From Sphaerolaimus hirsutus (lineage: Eukaryota > Nematoda > Chromadorea > Monhysterida > Sphaerolaimidae): a DNA stretch of 64,000 nucleotides. The translations under genes and the position numbers were made by a program. The notes beneath the pieces are model-generated. The model made no database searches and was not told the DNA's origin. It saw only the letters and a list, made by a program, of their open reading frames with translations. This document shows positions 1 through 13,607 of the stretch, one piece after another; the first letter of the stretch is position 1; each line of letters opens with the position of its first letter. Where the stretch lies: the NCBI GenBank assembly GCA_964036195.1, contig OZ038453.1, positions 25,258,352 to 25,322,351 of the forward strand. Direction: 5' to 3'.

Positions 1-269
1 GACAGTTGATTACATGCAATGTGAAACCTCCTGCGAAAGAAATATTTAATAAGAATGAAAATTAGTTCGTCAATTTACAGTGTCATTACAATGGCTGTTA
101 ATTAGCTTTTTTCTAGGTACCGTAAAAACCGGTGAATATTTTAATTAATTAATTTCAATTAATTTTAATTAATTTCAAAAATAAATTTCATTTTCATGTT
201 TGCATTTTCATTTTCATTTTAGAGTCTTTCATTCCTTTCCGGTTTATTTACACCCATATTAATTAAATG

Positions 270-664
270 TACCGTATTACCTCGAAATACCCCCATGGGG
301 GTTTATTACTTCGCCAGCAAAATTTGAGGGGGGTTAATTCGAGGGGGGGTTATTATTTCGTCAGAAATTTTCGTAAAGATCGTAGTGAAAAGTGGGCATT
401 TGCGTACCCAAAACAGGTAATAAATGTGTCCAAACGGGATATATTTGGACATAAAAACGTAGATAGCTACACAAACTAGTCTATGTGTAGCTGCAATGCA
501 AATTAGCAGTAATATACATCATGTACATTGTATACATGACGTATTTATTATGTACATGACCTACATCATTCCGAAGGGGGGTACTTCGAGGGGGGGTTTA
601 TTATTTCCCCAAGCCATTTTGAGGGGGAGTAAATTCGAGCGGGGATAATTCGAGGTAATACGGT
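270..664. mobile_element. Family A element
   Basis: Ends TACCGTATTACCTCGAAATA and its inverse, flanked by TA. The interior repeats TTCGAGGGGGGG / TTATTTCGTCAG blocks several times. Confidence 0.8.
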
Positions 665-793
665 AGTCCCACTGCTGCATTCATTGAATAACTGTTGAAG
701 GTTCATATTTTTTTAATAATGGCATACTCGGCGGACCGCAAAGTATGCGCCAAAATTACTTATGTCGTAGTCGATAACGCGCCAGCACGATAC

Positions 794-1159
794 CGTAGTT
801 GTTAAAACGTATTTACTTTTACTCGATAAATGCGTATACTCGAGTACAGTGTAAATACGTATACGTTTCCTCCGAAAAAAGTTCTGGTACTCGATTTTAC
901 GTATACTTTTTGAAAGTACTCGAATACAGAAAGCGTATTTTAGATCATCTTTTAGGTTTTTAAAGGCATAGAATGGAAAAAATGAGATAAAAAGACAGAA
1001 AAATTGGTATAGAACCAAAAATATAGTCAAAAATTGCGCAAAATACGCAAAAAGTGATTAAAATGACTGATTTTGAGCGACATTTCTTGAAAAATTTGGC
1101 GACATTTTTCAAAAGTACTCAAAAAATTTGAAAAAAGTTCAGTACTTTTAACAACTCTG
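794..1159. mobile_element. Family F element with 8-bp target duplication
   Basis: Ends GTTGTTAAAAC and TTTTAACAACTCTG, interior rich in ACGTATTTAC and TACTCGAGTA. The 8-bp duplication cacgatac flanks it (786-793 and 1160-1167), as expected for hAT-type insertion. Confidence 0.82.
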
Positions 1160-1171
1160 CACGATACTTAT

Positions 1172-1607
1172 GTACCGTATTTCCTCGAAATACCCCCCGG
1201 GGGTGATTGTTTTATAGTGGTCCCGAGAGGGGGGGGGGTTAAACGAGGGGGGGGTATTTCGAGGGGGGGGGGGTTATTATTTGACAAGAAAATTTTTGAA
1301 AACCTTGTACGAAATTGTCGTCTGAAACGTACGCAGACGTCGAAAAATGCAACAAAAACCGCCATTTATAAGGTTCTGTCGACTAATATTAGTATGTAGA
1401 TGGTATGTACACTGTTCTAACGTGACACCGACATTGTTTTAACGTGTGTTCTGCAGTACACAGAACACAAACTACAGTTATTGTCATGTACGTTCCCTTT
1501 ACACTCAATTTGGGGGGGGGGTATTTCGAGGGGGGGGTGATTGTTTCATAGTGGTCCCGAGAGGGGGGGGGGGTCAAACGAGGGGGGGTATTTCGAGGAA
1601 ATACGGT
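1172..1607. mobile_element. Family A element (TTTCGAGG subtype)
   Basis: TACCGTATTTCCTCGAAATA end to inverse end. It contains several TTTCGAGGGGGG and GTGGTCCCGAGAGG blocks in both orientations. Confidence 0.8.
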
Positions 1608-1609
1608 AT

Positions 1610-1800
1610 GCACTTTTAGAACACGAAAAAGGAGGATGTCGCGTCGAAGCGACGAATGGTTTTTCCTGAAACGTATTTTCTTTTCTTGCTAGAACGATTT
1701 TGATTTTATTAACGATGACGTCATGATGGAGTGTTTCCTTCAGAAAAATGCATAGCGTGCGGTCCGGCGAGTATACCACATTCACATTTATTTTCATGAA
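1610..1800. repeat. Family H repeat fragment
   Basis: The segment with CATCATGACG and TTTCTGAAGGAAACACTCC recurs in other orientation near 3,690-3,760 and 14,340-14,405, so it is dispersed repeat and not a gene. Confidence 0.55.
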
Positions 1801-1850
1801 TTCATCACGATTTTTCTAGGATTCTGACTGAAAAGAAATTACTTCGTTTT

Positions 1851-2205
1851 TATGTGGCGCCAGGAACAAGACGCCTGGCTCTGGCGCTTGGCGCTAGCGC
1901 CAAAGTAAAAAGCCTGGCGCTTCCTGCTTGGCACCATATTTTCCTCTGCCACCATTGGCGCTTGGCGCTGGAGTTCGGAAAGGCGCCATGGCGCTTTTGG
2001 CGCTTGGCGCCAAAGTCCTGGCGCTTTCTTACCATCACTAGCCAGAACACACTGCCAAATTGCCACATTAAGCTGGTGATTTATAGCGCCAAAGCCAGAG
2101 CAAAAGGCACCATGGCGCATGTCGCTTGTGTTCAAAACAGCGCCACACGACGCCGCTGGCGCCTGGCGCTATTTCACTCTATTGGTTCTTTGGCGTTTTA
2201 CATCA
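1851..2205. mobile_element. Degenerate family C element (GGCGCC arrays)
   Basis: Dense GGCGCC, GGCGCTTGGCGC words with a right end TTTTACATCACT. The left end is eroded. Confidence 0.7.
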
Positions 2206-2748
2206 CTGGCTGCGATTCAAAACCGAAAATTGTCAAAAATGTCTATAACGGTCGTCCCACTGGGTGGACAACGAGAACCTGTAAAATGAAATATAAAATG
2301 ACAAGTGAAAATTTGTAAAAAAGTCGTGTGAGATGTCATGTTTTCTTCCAATTATACATTGGACATGATATTTTACAGGGTCGAGGAGTGTCATCCGTAG
2401 CCAGTTGCGACAGTTGTGACAACCGATGGATAATTAATGCATTTTCATGAATTTTCTGGCGAAATAATAACCTCCGCCTAATAAGCCGCACCTCCCCTCG
2501 AATAAACCCCCCTCAAAATTCGCTGGTGAAATAATAAACCCCACGCGTGTAGGTATTTTGAGGAAATACGGTAAATAGTGTTACCGCTAAAAGCAAATTC
2601 AACAACTCAATTTGTAATCCATCACGCTCAAATATTTCATTGGATCCAGTCATGAAACGGAACTCTTGACTAAATTACGTCATAATCATAACAGCAAGCA
2701 CACATTCTTACTTACCGCATGGCACCTTGACAAGGAATACAGGGTGGC

Positions 2749-2887
2749 CCAGACCCTGTATAATGTCAAATGTCATGCAAAATGCCCTGCAAAATGGCAA
2801 CCGAGTTGCCATTTTGCAGGGAATTTTTACATGACTTTTGAAACTTTGCATGACATTTGACATTTTACAGTGTCTGGGACTGCCCCC
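2749..2887. mobile_element. Family B element
   Basis: Starts GGTGGCCCAGACCCTGTATA and ends TTTTACAGTGTCTGGGACTG; the interior is a near-palindrome of ATGTCAAATGTCATGCAAAA words. No exon was found beside this copy. Confidence 0.8.
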
Positions 2888-3827
2888 AGGGTGGCCCAGT
2901 AAAAATGTAATTTTTAAGAGAATTCACAAAATAATGTGAACACTGTATTTCCAAAATTATTTTATCCAAAATTCACTTTTCAACCTCAAAAAAATCAAAT
3001 TCAAAATGGACCACCGGGTGACACATTAGCCAGTGTACACACGAATGCGGCAAAGCATATGCTTCCATAATGGGAGTGTTCATGCGGAAAGCTCGTGAAT
3101 ACCTTCTAGGAGTGCCAATGTGCTACAGTAATCTTTGAAATAAGGCCATCATTGTAGATTATAAACTGGTGCCCATTCCACAAATTGAGATTTCAAGTCA
3201 TTTTACTGAACTAAACAAATGATAAAAAAGTGCTAAACTAAGTGATTACTGTAGCTATAAGTGTAAGGGAAGTTTTTTAACTTTTAGTGACAGTACTTTT
3301 TTTACAAATTTACTACACACATTAAAGTTTACTTGTCACTTGACATAACCCCTGTATATTTACTGTTCATTCACACTATGACTTTTATTTATTGGCACTC
3401 GCCCAATTCCGTAACTAAAATAAAATATTTTAGGGCTAATTGTCTAAAAAATAATAAACAATAAAACTTTACTTTTCGAAAAACAGTTAGCTATCTACAC
3501 ATTACTCAAATTACGGTAGTCCCATGAAGGTTTCTAGTCCACAGGGGGAACTCATTAGCTTGCAACGGAATACACATTATAAGCATAATGTTTACTTTCT
3601 TTTAGTAGAGGTATGTAGATTTGTGGAGAGATTTCCCTGTGATTACTATATTCCCTTCTGTAGGAAGGATTAAAATATTAATTCTACTACACAGACTGCA
3701 TGCTATGCATTTTTCTGAACGAAACACTCCATCATGACGTTATTGTCAATAAATTAAATAAAATAAATTATTTCAGTCACCAAACATAATGTTGGTTGTA
3801 CTTGACACCGGCTTTCTCGTTTTAAAA
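2888..3827. other. AT-rich sequence without recognised genes
   Basis: No exon with good splice sites and no long open frame was found. A family H fragment sits near 3,690-3,760. Confidence 0.5.
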
Positions 3828-4254
3828 TACCGTATTTCCTTGAAATACCCCCTTGAATTAACCCCCCCCCCTAGAAATACCCCAGGTGTTTTCGAGCTGA
3901 GGAAATAAAAAAACCTCCCCTCGAAATAGTCCCCCTCTGGAATAAGGTACATCATGTATGCAAGGAACATGATGTATTTATTGCGACCATTTTGCATGGC
4001 AGTTATACGTATGCGCTAGTTTGTGTAGCGATGTACATACATTTACGTCCCTGTTATGTCTTATATACCTTATTTGGTCATGTATATTACCGGTTTGGTG
4101 TATGTAAAAGCGTATTCTTTAGTATCACTTTCCGAACATTTCTGACAAAATAATAAACACCCGCTCGAATAACCCCCCCCCCCTCGAAATACCCCCTCAA
4201 AATTTCCACTGTGAAAAAATAAACCCCCTGGGGGTATTTCGAGGAAATGCGGTA
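3828..4254. mobile_element. Family A element
   Basis: TACCGTATTTCCTTGAAATA to the inverse GGAAATGCGGTA, with iterated CCCCTCGAAATACCCC blocks inside. Confidence 0.78.
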
Positions 4255-4729
4255 CTTTTCTTTTTGTGAAAGTGTGTGCATAAGTATGGTGATAGTGCAT
4301 TTGCGCGTAAGACAGAAGTATCTGCTGGTGCATACTCTGTTGTCCAAGGAGGTTTTTTATAACTATTGGTATATTGCACATTTTAATACTCGTGATCAGA
4401 ATGTTTGAATCTCGAAAAAAAAAAATACATCCAGTTTATTTCCCGCACCCCTTGAATTTTCCCCACTAAGAATGATGGAAAATCAAATTCACAATTGTTC
4501 TTTGATCGGACGCATTGTTTATATTTCCCGACTCCCCAAATTTTTCTGGAACACCGATACATTGTAAAATGTGTTCAGTCGATACGTATGGACAAGTAAT
4601 TATAAAAAAATGTTTCATACCAAACCTGTGCCCAGCTCTCAATCCGACAACTTAATCAAAATTTCAGAAACATTGACTCGCTAAGTCTCGGGTACCCGAC
4701 AAAGTTTCGGGTAAAGTAGATCTTCTACC

Positions 4730-4945
4730 AAGGGCAGACTCAGATAAGATACAATGCCCTGTAAAAGTTCAATGTCATGCACGGTATCAAAAGTCATGTA
4801 AAATGCCTTGTAAAATGTAAAATGTCATGCAAAGTGTCCAGACTCATGTAAAATGCTGTAAAATGAAAAACGCACGTTTGCCATTTTCCAGGACATTTTC
4901 CATGACATTTCACAATTTACAGAGTTCGAGACTGCCCCCAGAGCA
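4730..4945. mobile_element. Family B element
   Basis: Iterated CCTGTAAAA / ATGTCATGCAAAGTGTC words with a degenerate left end and a right end TTTACAGAGTTCGAGACTGC. A CCCGA-rich repeat lies just upstream (4,680-4,715). Confidence 0.7.
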
Positions 4946-5984
4946 CATGCTCACAATAAGCATGTGAAGCATGCGTTCCGCACACAGAAATTCAATCTTA
5001 AGTCCACAAAATTCAGTGACAGTGACTCATAAGTATTGGGGAGACCTTGACAATTTCTATACACCCCCAAAGGATGTATATTTATAAGCCCCCCACCAAT
5101 GTTCAGTGTTTGGTTCTGAATTTATAAGCATGTCTCATGCATTATAATGGATTTGCGGCGAGTTTCAATTGAATGGGGGTGGCAAAATTTTGGAAATTAA
5201 AATATTTTATGTTTATTTTTGATATGGTATATTTTGAAGGATATTTTATTGGATTTCCAGATAGAGCTTGGTGATGAATGATTCTTTTATTTTAAATTAT
5301 TAAAACAGAATTATCATAATGTATTTACACTTGATAGGCTTAGATTATTCATATTTAGGTATTCATATTTAATGGTTTTTGATTCTATTTAGATGAGGCT
5401 TAATTCATACATTTCAACAATTCATACAATACAAATTCAAATAATATATTTGATGATTATTGTTTTGAAGATGGCTGCTTACGATTTATGGAAAACCAAA
5501 CAGTCACCCTATAGCATGCATACAGCACACTTTCCATGAAATCTACCATATCACATCTTATTGAAAAACTGAATACTAAATGTCTTTCTCAAAATAGTAC
5601 ATTGGTTTACCAGTGGCACAGATTCTATCACAGGAATTAATTCATCAGATCTCGGTAACATTCCATGCAAAAGCATACAGCCTACAGCCATACACTGCAT
5701 AAGATTTTGTTTAATTTTAATTTTGAAATCAAAATGAACAAAAATGAATAAAATAGAAATGAAAAACAACCAACAAAAACCTAAAGTTCAAAAAAAAATA
5801 TTAAAAAAAATAAAAAATCTCAACACCCAAATCCACTTACCACCACTAACCCCATTCCACTGCGACCAAAATGCATACATACACATAAATACATATTGCA
5901 ATCACACTGGCTGCGAGCACTGTAGATTTGCAAGGGCACGTGACACATTTAGAGGAAAGTCTACATGCTTGAACAATGAATACG
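4946..5984. other. AT-rich sequence without recognised genes
   Basis: Contains only short open frames with no support. A Cys/His-containing frame at 5,860-6,015 runs into a family D end and was not accepted as a gene. Confidence 0.45.
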
Positions 5985-6195
5985 CTCTGTGCATAGGGAC
6001 ACTAGTACAATGTTGATATTTGGGCAACTCATAAATCTGTTTTGAGTATATTTTTGAGTTGACCAGAATGGATTGTTTTTGATCTCAGTCAACTGTAGTT
6101 GACAGACTTCTCATTCTGGTCAACTCCAATGTGTTCAAAGCAGATTTATGGGTTTCCAAAATAACATTGGTGTACTGAAGTGTGCGCAGCGCCAT
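5985..6195. mobile_element. Family D palindromic element
   Basis: Inverted repeat of about 200 bases centred on CAACTGTAGTTG, outer words CATAAATCTG and GTGCGCAGCGCC. Other copies lie near 7,190, 10,932, 11,950, 16,370, 20,230, 31,040, 49,830, 53,213, 55,590 and 62,820. Confidence 0.75.
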
Positions 6196-8311
6196 TTGTG
6201 CTTATTGTGCTTTGAATTGCTTGAGTTTGTGCAGTTTGATATAGTTTTAAAGGAAGTTCGGAGTTGAGTTCGGTTTTATTGAACTGTTTTATATGGACAC
6301 ATTTTTCCACTTTTTTTTGGTTGAGCTGATGCGTTTTGAAAGTGTTAAATTGATTTATGCTCTATTTCTAAATTGTCGCGTCGCAAATTGTGCGTTTTAT
6401 CCATTCTCGAGTGGCAATTTTTTCCTTACCTGAGTGTGGACAAATTTCTCAAACAATTTTACAAATTTCTTAATTCACTTCGATTTACATGTGTAAAGGG
6501 ATTTGTAAAAATCGATCTGCCGCCAACCGCGCATATTTCGTTTTACTTAATGTATTGGGCCTACACAGTACACACAGAAAAAAAGTTCACAGCCAAAAAT
6601 GGCAAAACTGATTAATCTCTTAAATTATATGCATTGGAGCTGATTTCACTACTGTTGACGGTGATCGAAAATTATTCATTCCGGTAAACTCAAATGTGTT
6701 TAATACAGACTTATCAGTTTCCGTGGTTTAGGTTGTCAACTAGTAATTTTTCACGGAATTCCACAGTGCAAACTAAATTTTCTTTGTAAATTAATTAGCT
6801 GTATTCTGAACAAAATCTAAGCGATACCAATTTGTGGAGTTCCCCTTTATTTGCTTGTATTATATCCCCACCATTAGATTTTTTAAATCTTATGCAATGG
6901 AACGGAAAAATTTGCGAATTTCATTTTAAAAAGAAATCTTGCGAAGCCGATGTTCTTAATCCGAAATGAACTGTTTATTCAGATCGAATTTCAATTTACT
7001 TGCGGTTTGCCTAAATAAATATCGCTATCAAACACTTTCGAATGAGTTCCAGCCTCAAATAACCCTTCCTGTAGGCGACTTGAGAAAACGTCTGCTTGAA
7101 TAACTCCCCCATCAAAATTTATCAGTAAACAAACACCTTGGCGATTCCTACACATTCTAGTTTTCAATGATAATTTCAAACAACATGGAAAACTCATAAT
7201 CAGCTTTGAACGCATTTGAGTTCACCAGAATGAGGTGTCTGTCAACTGCAGTTGACGGAAATCAAAGATGACTTATTCCGGTGAACCTAAAAGCGTTCAA
7301 ACCCGATGTATTTTTCAATTTTTCCAAAAGTTCAGCAGAAAACTAGTGCGTGTAGATGTAGGTAGGTACTTTTCAAAGGGAACTCATTCACAAAAATACG
7401 GTAGACACCCAAAACACCCCGGAACCCAATCTTAAAGTATCCATAAATATATTTATATTCCGCACACGCAAAAGACAAATTCCCTCACAAACTTCGAAAC
7501 TGTTGAACACATAAATCCATGCTTCAATTTGCCCCAAAATGCATGAAATCTGTGCCATCACATGCAATAAGCTCAAAATGGCACCATAGAAACATGGAAT
7601 TGTTGTAGACCACTCGGCTACGTGGAGTACGTGTATATGGATATAAATACAGTGTGGTCCACTTTGAAGGGATTTTTTGTTATTTATTTTTCTATGTCTT
7701 TTGTCAAAGTCAAATGTGGCAAAGTTAGGTATTTGAAATACGCAGTTTTCAGTTTTCAGTTTTTTTTCAGTTTTTTTACGCAAACTTGGGTTAACTGAAT
7801 ATTTTTTCAATCTAGGCTACAGTTACACCCCCTTGAAAAATTCCCACCGTCATGCATATCATAAATTTGCTGTGTTGAATTTGAACAAAAATGGCATATT
7901 ATTTTGGCAATCAAGCATATTTTGTGAAATAATGTGGTAAAAACATGCTTGCAAAATTTGACGCAATAATAATCCCCCTTGAATAGCTCCCCCCCCCCCC
8001 TCAAAAATAATTCACCAGGGAATTATTCAAGCAAATACTGTAAATTTTACAAAATAAAAGTTCTACAACAAAACAAAAACCCCACCCAGTTCCCCGAACC
8101 ACCCCTTAAACCAAACCAATACAAATTCAGTTCGCAGAAATGCAACAAGCGACCGCTTAATAGACTTTCGCTTGCAAATTGCCATACACACTCACAACAG
8201 AAATTGCTGTGTGTTCTCCCGGGCGGCGATATATTTCAAATTGTATATTTACAAAGCTACCACCAATATACATGGGCAGCGATTTGAAAAGGCGCATGTT
8301 TGAGGTTGACA

Positions 8312-10204
8312 CCCATTGTGGCCGCGACATTGTGGCCGCGGACGTTGTGGCCGCGCCGTTGTGGCCGCGGGACACGAAGGCCGCGGACGTTGTGGCCGCA
8401 GGACACGAAGGCCGCGGCCACGAAGTCCGCGGACACAATGGCCGCGACCCCATTGTGGCCGCGGACGCGATGGCCGCGCGTACATACCTAATTACAAAAC
8501 AGACGCCACTGCACGCTTTTCATTGTTTGTTTTTGGCTAATTAAAGAGAAACAAAAATGGCCTATGTGCAGGAGTGCCTGTAGCAGGCGCGTGAAATTGC
8601 ATTATGCAGGTAGACGTACAGTGTGTATCAGTGATGTAAGATCAAAGGCAATTGATGGCTAATCTGCATTTGAATGGAAGTACCCAGGATAAAACCCATG
8701 AATACCTTGTTGATGACAGTGAGCGCAATTAATCTTGGGATTATATGAGAAAAACAGTTAGATGATAAATTTTTTTGAGCTAAAAATGGAATTTCTTTTC
8801 ACACAACTCAATACATATTTTTATACAAATCAAAATTTTGATTTTCAGACATAAATAAATATTTATTTGCAATGAATGAATATGCTTTTGCAAATTGATA
8901 TTTCAATCTCCAGGTGTAAATAAATTGTGACATGTCAACTGAAACCCATATGTGTAATGCTGTGACCCCCACATCTGTTATGCTATTTGTTCATAGTGTG
9001 TGAACTCTTGACATGTAAATTTCTACTTATGTGTAAGTGTCAATGACATGTAAGTGACATGACACCTCTTGAAGTGTACTTTATGTATTTATTTGAGCTA
9101 CACATTGTATTTACATAAATATTTGTAATGAGAATTGTATTTTGTCACAGGTAATGATGGCAAACTCTCTGGAAAAATTTTTAAAATTTGTAATTGTTTT
9201 TTTTTTCTAAAATGACTAAACAAAAAAATTTTGAAAATGGTTTTAGAATTTTAAAATTTAATTTAATTTTTAAAGTTTTAATTTTTTATTACTTTAAAAA
9301 AAATTTGATTTAAATTTTAAATCTTAAAAATAAAAAATTTAAATTCAGAATGTTTTTGAGTTTTCGAATTCTCACTGAACATGGTTATAACACTTTAAAC
9401 ATTTTAAAATCTTTTTGATTACTTTTATTTTTTATTACTTTTTGAATTTGAAAAACTAAATTTTCAAATTTTAAAACTCAAAAACAAATTAGTGAACACA
9501 TTTTTGCATATTTAAATTTAGATTTTAACATCTAAATGAATGTCTTTGCAATTCAATCAAAATTGCAATTTGCAAAAGAATACAATTTATTTACATCTGG
9601 AGATTGAAATATCAATTTGCAGAAGCAAATTCATTCATTGCAAATGCATATTTATTTATGTCTGAAACTCGGAAATTTGATTTGTAAAAAATATGTATTG
9701 AGTTGTGTGCAAAGAAATTCCATTTTTAGCTCAAAAATTTATCATCAATATTTTCTAATTGTTTTTCTCATATAATCCCAGGATTAATTGTGCTCACTGT
9801 CATCAACAAGGTATTCATGGGTTTTATCCTGGGTACTTCCATTCAAATGCAGATTAGCCATCAATTGCCTTTGATCTCACATCACTGATACACACTGTAC
9901 GTCTACCTGCATAATGCAATTTCACGCGCCTGTTACAGGCACTCCTGCACATATGCCATTTTTGTTTCTCTTTAATTAGCCAAAAACAAACAATGAAAAG
10001 CGTGCAGTGGCGTCTGTTTTGTAATTAGGTATGTACGCGCGGCCATCACGTCCGCGGCCACAATGGGGTCGCGGCCATCGTGTCCGCGGACTTCGTGGCC
10101 GCGGCCTTCGTGTCCTGCGGCCACAACGTCCGCGGCCTTCGTGTCCCGCGGCCACAACGGCGCGGCCACAACGTCCGCGGCCACAATGTCGCGGCCACAA
10201 TGGG
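8312..10204. mobile_element. Large foldback element with GGCCGCGG-type end repeats
   Basis: Two arms of about 620 bases (8,312-8,931 and 9,586-10,204) are near-perfect inverted repeats round an AT-rich spacer of about 650 bases. The outer 170 bases of each arm are iterated TGTGGCCGCGGACG-like units; the inner part of the arm is unique. No transposase frame is present, and no flush target duplication could be confirmed. Open frames in the arms are by-products of the iterated units. Confidence 0.9.
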
Positions 10205-10339
10205 CTCATACCCATGTTTGAATGGGTAGCGAAATGAGGTGGTAGGGTTGGGAAATTTTGGGCGACTAGGGGTGGGAATTTAGATTGATTTATTTGTGTT
10301 TGATGTTGAGAGTGGTGTTTGGATGTTTCGCATAGAAAT

Positions 10340-10550
10340 CTGGGGTAAATTCCGCAAGTGGGGAAGTGAAAAACTATTTGAAAAGTGGAATGCTAAGTGA
10401 GAAGTGATAAGTTAAATTGAAGTGAAGTGAGAAGTGAGAAGTGAAATGAAAAAGTGAAATTTTAGTTAAATTTTGACTTTTTTATTTCTTATTTCATTTC
10501 CCACTTCTCAAATGGTTTTTATACTTCTCCACTTGCAGAATTCACCCAGA
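10340..10550. repeat. Family L inverted repeat (CCGCAAGTGG ends)
   Basis: Left TTCCGCAAGTGGGGAAGTG, right CACTTGCAGAATTCACC; the interior is GAAGTGA repeats. A cleaner copy is at 26,790-26,966. Confidence 0.6.
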
Positions 10551-10931
10551 TTCCACAATCTACACAAAATATGAAGTACCCAAAATCTAATTATATTTCA
10601 CTCCAAAATTCCCCATTCTACACTCTTAAATCAAACCGAACAAACTCCCCCAGGATAGCATAAAACGTATTTAAATTGGTTGTAGTCTCTAAGCCAAACT
10701 GAAGAATGCACATGCATAGAAATTTAGAATCTGTATATGCATGCATGCCACAAGTGAAATTTGAATGTATGATATCTTGTGGTGAAATCTTGAGTGGCTT
10801 AATCTTTATGCTTCATGGTATTTTATCTTCTATTTGTATATTATCTGCAATTCTAAATGATGTCATGGTCAGAGCAAAGGTCATTCATTTCAGCTATCTA
10901 AGTGGTGCATTCAAAGATCCTGCCCTACATG

Positions 10932-11202
10932 ACTAGTTGACAAGAACACCAAATGTCAACTGGTTCCCATCCCAATTCAAAGCTTTGCTGATGAGTGACA
11001 TAATGTATTATTGTATATATTATACATAAATATATTTACATCATTCATGCCGCACTTTTCGCAATTTTTGTTTCAACACTACAGCTTCATTTGCAACATG
11101 ATTTAACACTTTTTGCATTTGTCGACTCGTGAGCAAGCTTTGAATTGGGACGGGAACCAGTTGACATCTGGTGTGTTTGTCAACTAGTGTGCGTAGGGCC
11201 AG
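10932..11202. mobile_element. Family D element, long-arm form
   Basis: Arms GACTAGTTGACAAGAACACC and its inverse near 11,180, plus CCCATCCCAATTCAAAGC, form an inverted repeat ending GTGTGCGTAGGGCC. Confidence 0.75.
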
Positions 11203-11507
11203 TCTCCATTCGTTTCGTATTTATTTTCCACTCTTTTTGGCCCGCTTTTGAATCTTTTATTTCTGAACAGAAATATTGATAAAAATTTCCAACCAGCCAT
11301 TCAGCGTACACGCTCCGGAAAACTTTCCAATTTCATAAATGCACTTCGCTTTTCATCTCGCTTTTCCTTAAAATGCGCATCCCACTGGATCACATGCATT
11401 TCTCTGCACTGCCACCTTTTTCATGCATGAATCACTAATTTGGAAGGGCTGATAAAAGATGCCGCCTTGATTCAGATGATACGCGTTTGTGTTGACTCAG
11501 ACTCGTT

Positions 11508-11917
11508 TACCGTATTTCTTCTAATAGAACGGCACCTCCAATAGAACGGCAGGTTTTGGCACATTTTGCGCTCACGAAAACAATAGAACGGCAGCCTCCA
11601 ATTGAACGGCAGCTACAATAGAACGGCGGGTAGAAATTATGTTGGGAGTGTGCCAAAAAACAAAAAATAAGTAGAAAATGGATGGTGAGAACTTTCAAAC
11701 CATTCAAATAGCTGTTAAATGTCAAATTAATATCTTACATTAAAATTTTGCTCATACTTCATTGAAAATTAGGCTCATGTTCACATGAGAAATGTGTGAG
11801 AAAATTGGTGAAAAAATAGAACGGCAGCCTCCAATAGAACGGCACATCCAATAGAACGGCAGGTGAAAAAGTTTACGAAAAAATAGAACGGCGCTATTAT
11901 ATTAGAAGAAATACGGT
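11508..11917. mobile_element. Family A element (AGAACGGCA subtype)
   Basis: TACCGTATTTCTTCTAATAG to its inverse. Inside, CAATAGAACGGCAG recurs many times, i.e. the same word that follows the end. A second copy of the subtype is at 60,510-60,910. Confidence 0.8.
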
Positions 11918-12339
11918 ATGTGGCGGATTACCGTAATTTGTTGAACTTCCCGCACACGCTGGTTTACTAATGATAATCAAAAAAATTTGTAAGCTCATGA
12001 ATCAGCGTTGAACGCATTTGAGTTGACTGGAATGAATTTTATTTACCCTTTGTCAACTCTAATTGACAAACACCTAATTCCAGTAACCTCAAATTCCATT
12101 AAAAGTTGATTTTCAAGTTTACAAATATTTTAGTTTATCGCCAGTTAACTACATAGTGTGCGCAGTGCCATTTCAACCCACGGCATGTATCCGCCAAAAA
12201 AATCGGGAACTCGCATGCAAGCAACATTTTTCCCTTTCCAAACTGTTCTATGTTCTGTTTTTTTTGCCTGTGAATTTTGTTGCTCACATATTTTATTGGC
12301 GCCGCCAATAAGTCATTATTAACCTGTGGCCATTTCCAA

Positions 12340-12515
12340 ACCTTGTAAAATGTCCTGTTTGATGTCAAATATGATTCATCTCATGTAAAATGTAAAATGT
12401 AAAATTTGCTTAAATTTTGATTTACCGGACGTTTGACATAGGTATTTCATTACATTTTACAAGACTTTTGACACTTTCAGACATGACATTTTACAGGGCA
12501 TTTTACATTCTGCGC
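12340..12515. mobile_element. Family B fragment
   Basis: CCTTGTAAAATGTCC at the left, CATTTTACAGGGC at the right, with ATGTAAAATG words between. Confidence 0.6.
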
Positions 12516-12671
12516 TTCATTCGTTTGTCTGTTCTGCGATATTATTTATGTTTGTTACACCCTCTGCATGAACATAACCAATGTGTATGTCATACTCATC
12601 TCAAAAGTTGGGGAGAACGGGGGTACTCAAAGGTATACTCGGCAGACATGATACTCTGCCCTCGCACCGAT

Positions 12672-12845
12672 TGATGTATCGTGTTGGAAGCGTGCCAATG
12701 ATTGTTAAATCATGCGATTTCCATAAAAAGATGTAAAAATGTATCGATGTGAATATGTTAATGAATAACATTATAACGACAATCAATTTTGTGATCTTTT
12801 TATGAAACTCGCACGTGTTAACCATCGTTGGCACACTTCCAACGG
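12672..12845. mobile_element. Family J inverted-repeat element
   Basis: Ends GTTGGAAGCGTGCCAATGAT and an inverse near 12,820-12,843. A second copy is at 55,211-55,382, and an end fragment lies at 30,488-30,553 just before a coding exon. Confidence 0.72.
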
Positions 12846-13607
12846 GAACCACGCGTGCAAGCTGTTAAGTAACCGGAGTATAACGATTCAACATAAAGTT
12901 TCTTACAATGCGGGGGGGGGGGGTCTTATTCGAGCTGGGGCCCTTCCACAATCAATGTCAACTCAACATTTGATCTTGCATGCCAAATGCACATGCACAT
13001 GCTGAGTCATATTCACAAGTGCACAGCCAAATTACAGCCCTCTGGGCCTAGTGTCATGTCTTGATTAGCATATACAGAGAGCAGTCTTTAGCGGCTAGTC
13101 ATGCGTGACATTCATGCTCGAGTCTTATCAATCTACCGTAATTTGGGGAATAGAATGTGGTTTTGGATGATTGCCAAGTGCTGGGGCGTTTGAAAAATTG
13201 AATTGAAAATGATCTGATGAGTGATGAAGAGTGAAAATGAAGTTGTGTGAGTACAGAATTTTGATGGTTTGTGGATGATATTTTGTGATACATAGCCACA
13301 CAACTTCCAGCCACACAGCTACATAGCTAGACAAATTTACACACGAATCCTTCAAACCTCATTTCACCCCCCCCCCCAATTTCCCAGTCTACTGTAATCA
13401 TAGCGGTTATGATGTCACAATTTGAGCAAAACGCCCCCGCTTGGGGGGGGGGGGGTCACAGAAATTCCATGTGCATCCGCGTGTGATTTGTTATTGTGTC
13501 ACACGCAGAGGGCCACAGGTTCGCGATTGAAACCCGACCCGGAAAATGGACTAAAACCCGAAAATTCTGGAACTCGAACTACTCGGACTACTCGAAACTA
13601 CCTTCAG

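Noticed and set aside
713-1030. 105-codon minus-strand frame
   Set aside because: Lies inside a family F element with target duplication; no coding character.
5744-6016. Cys/His-rich frame resembling a small zinc-binding protein
   Set aside because: Low-complexity Lys/Asn start, no splice sites, and its end runs into a family D element.
8157-8544. Overlapping open frames at both tips of the foldback
   Set aside because: Products of the iterated GGCCGCGG units, mirrored exactly at 9,972-10,237.
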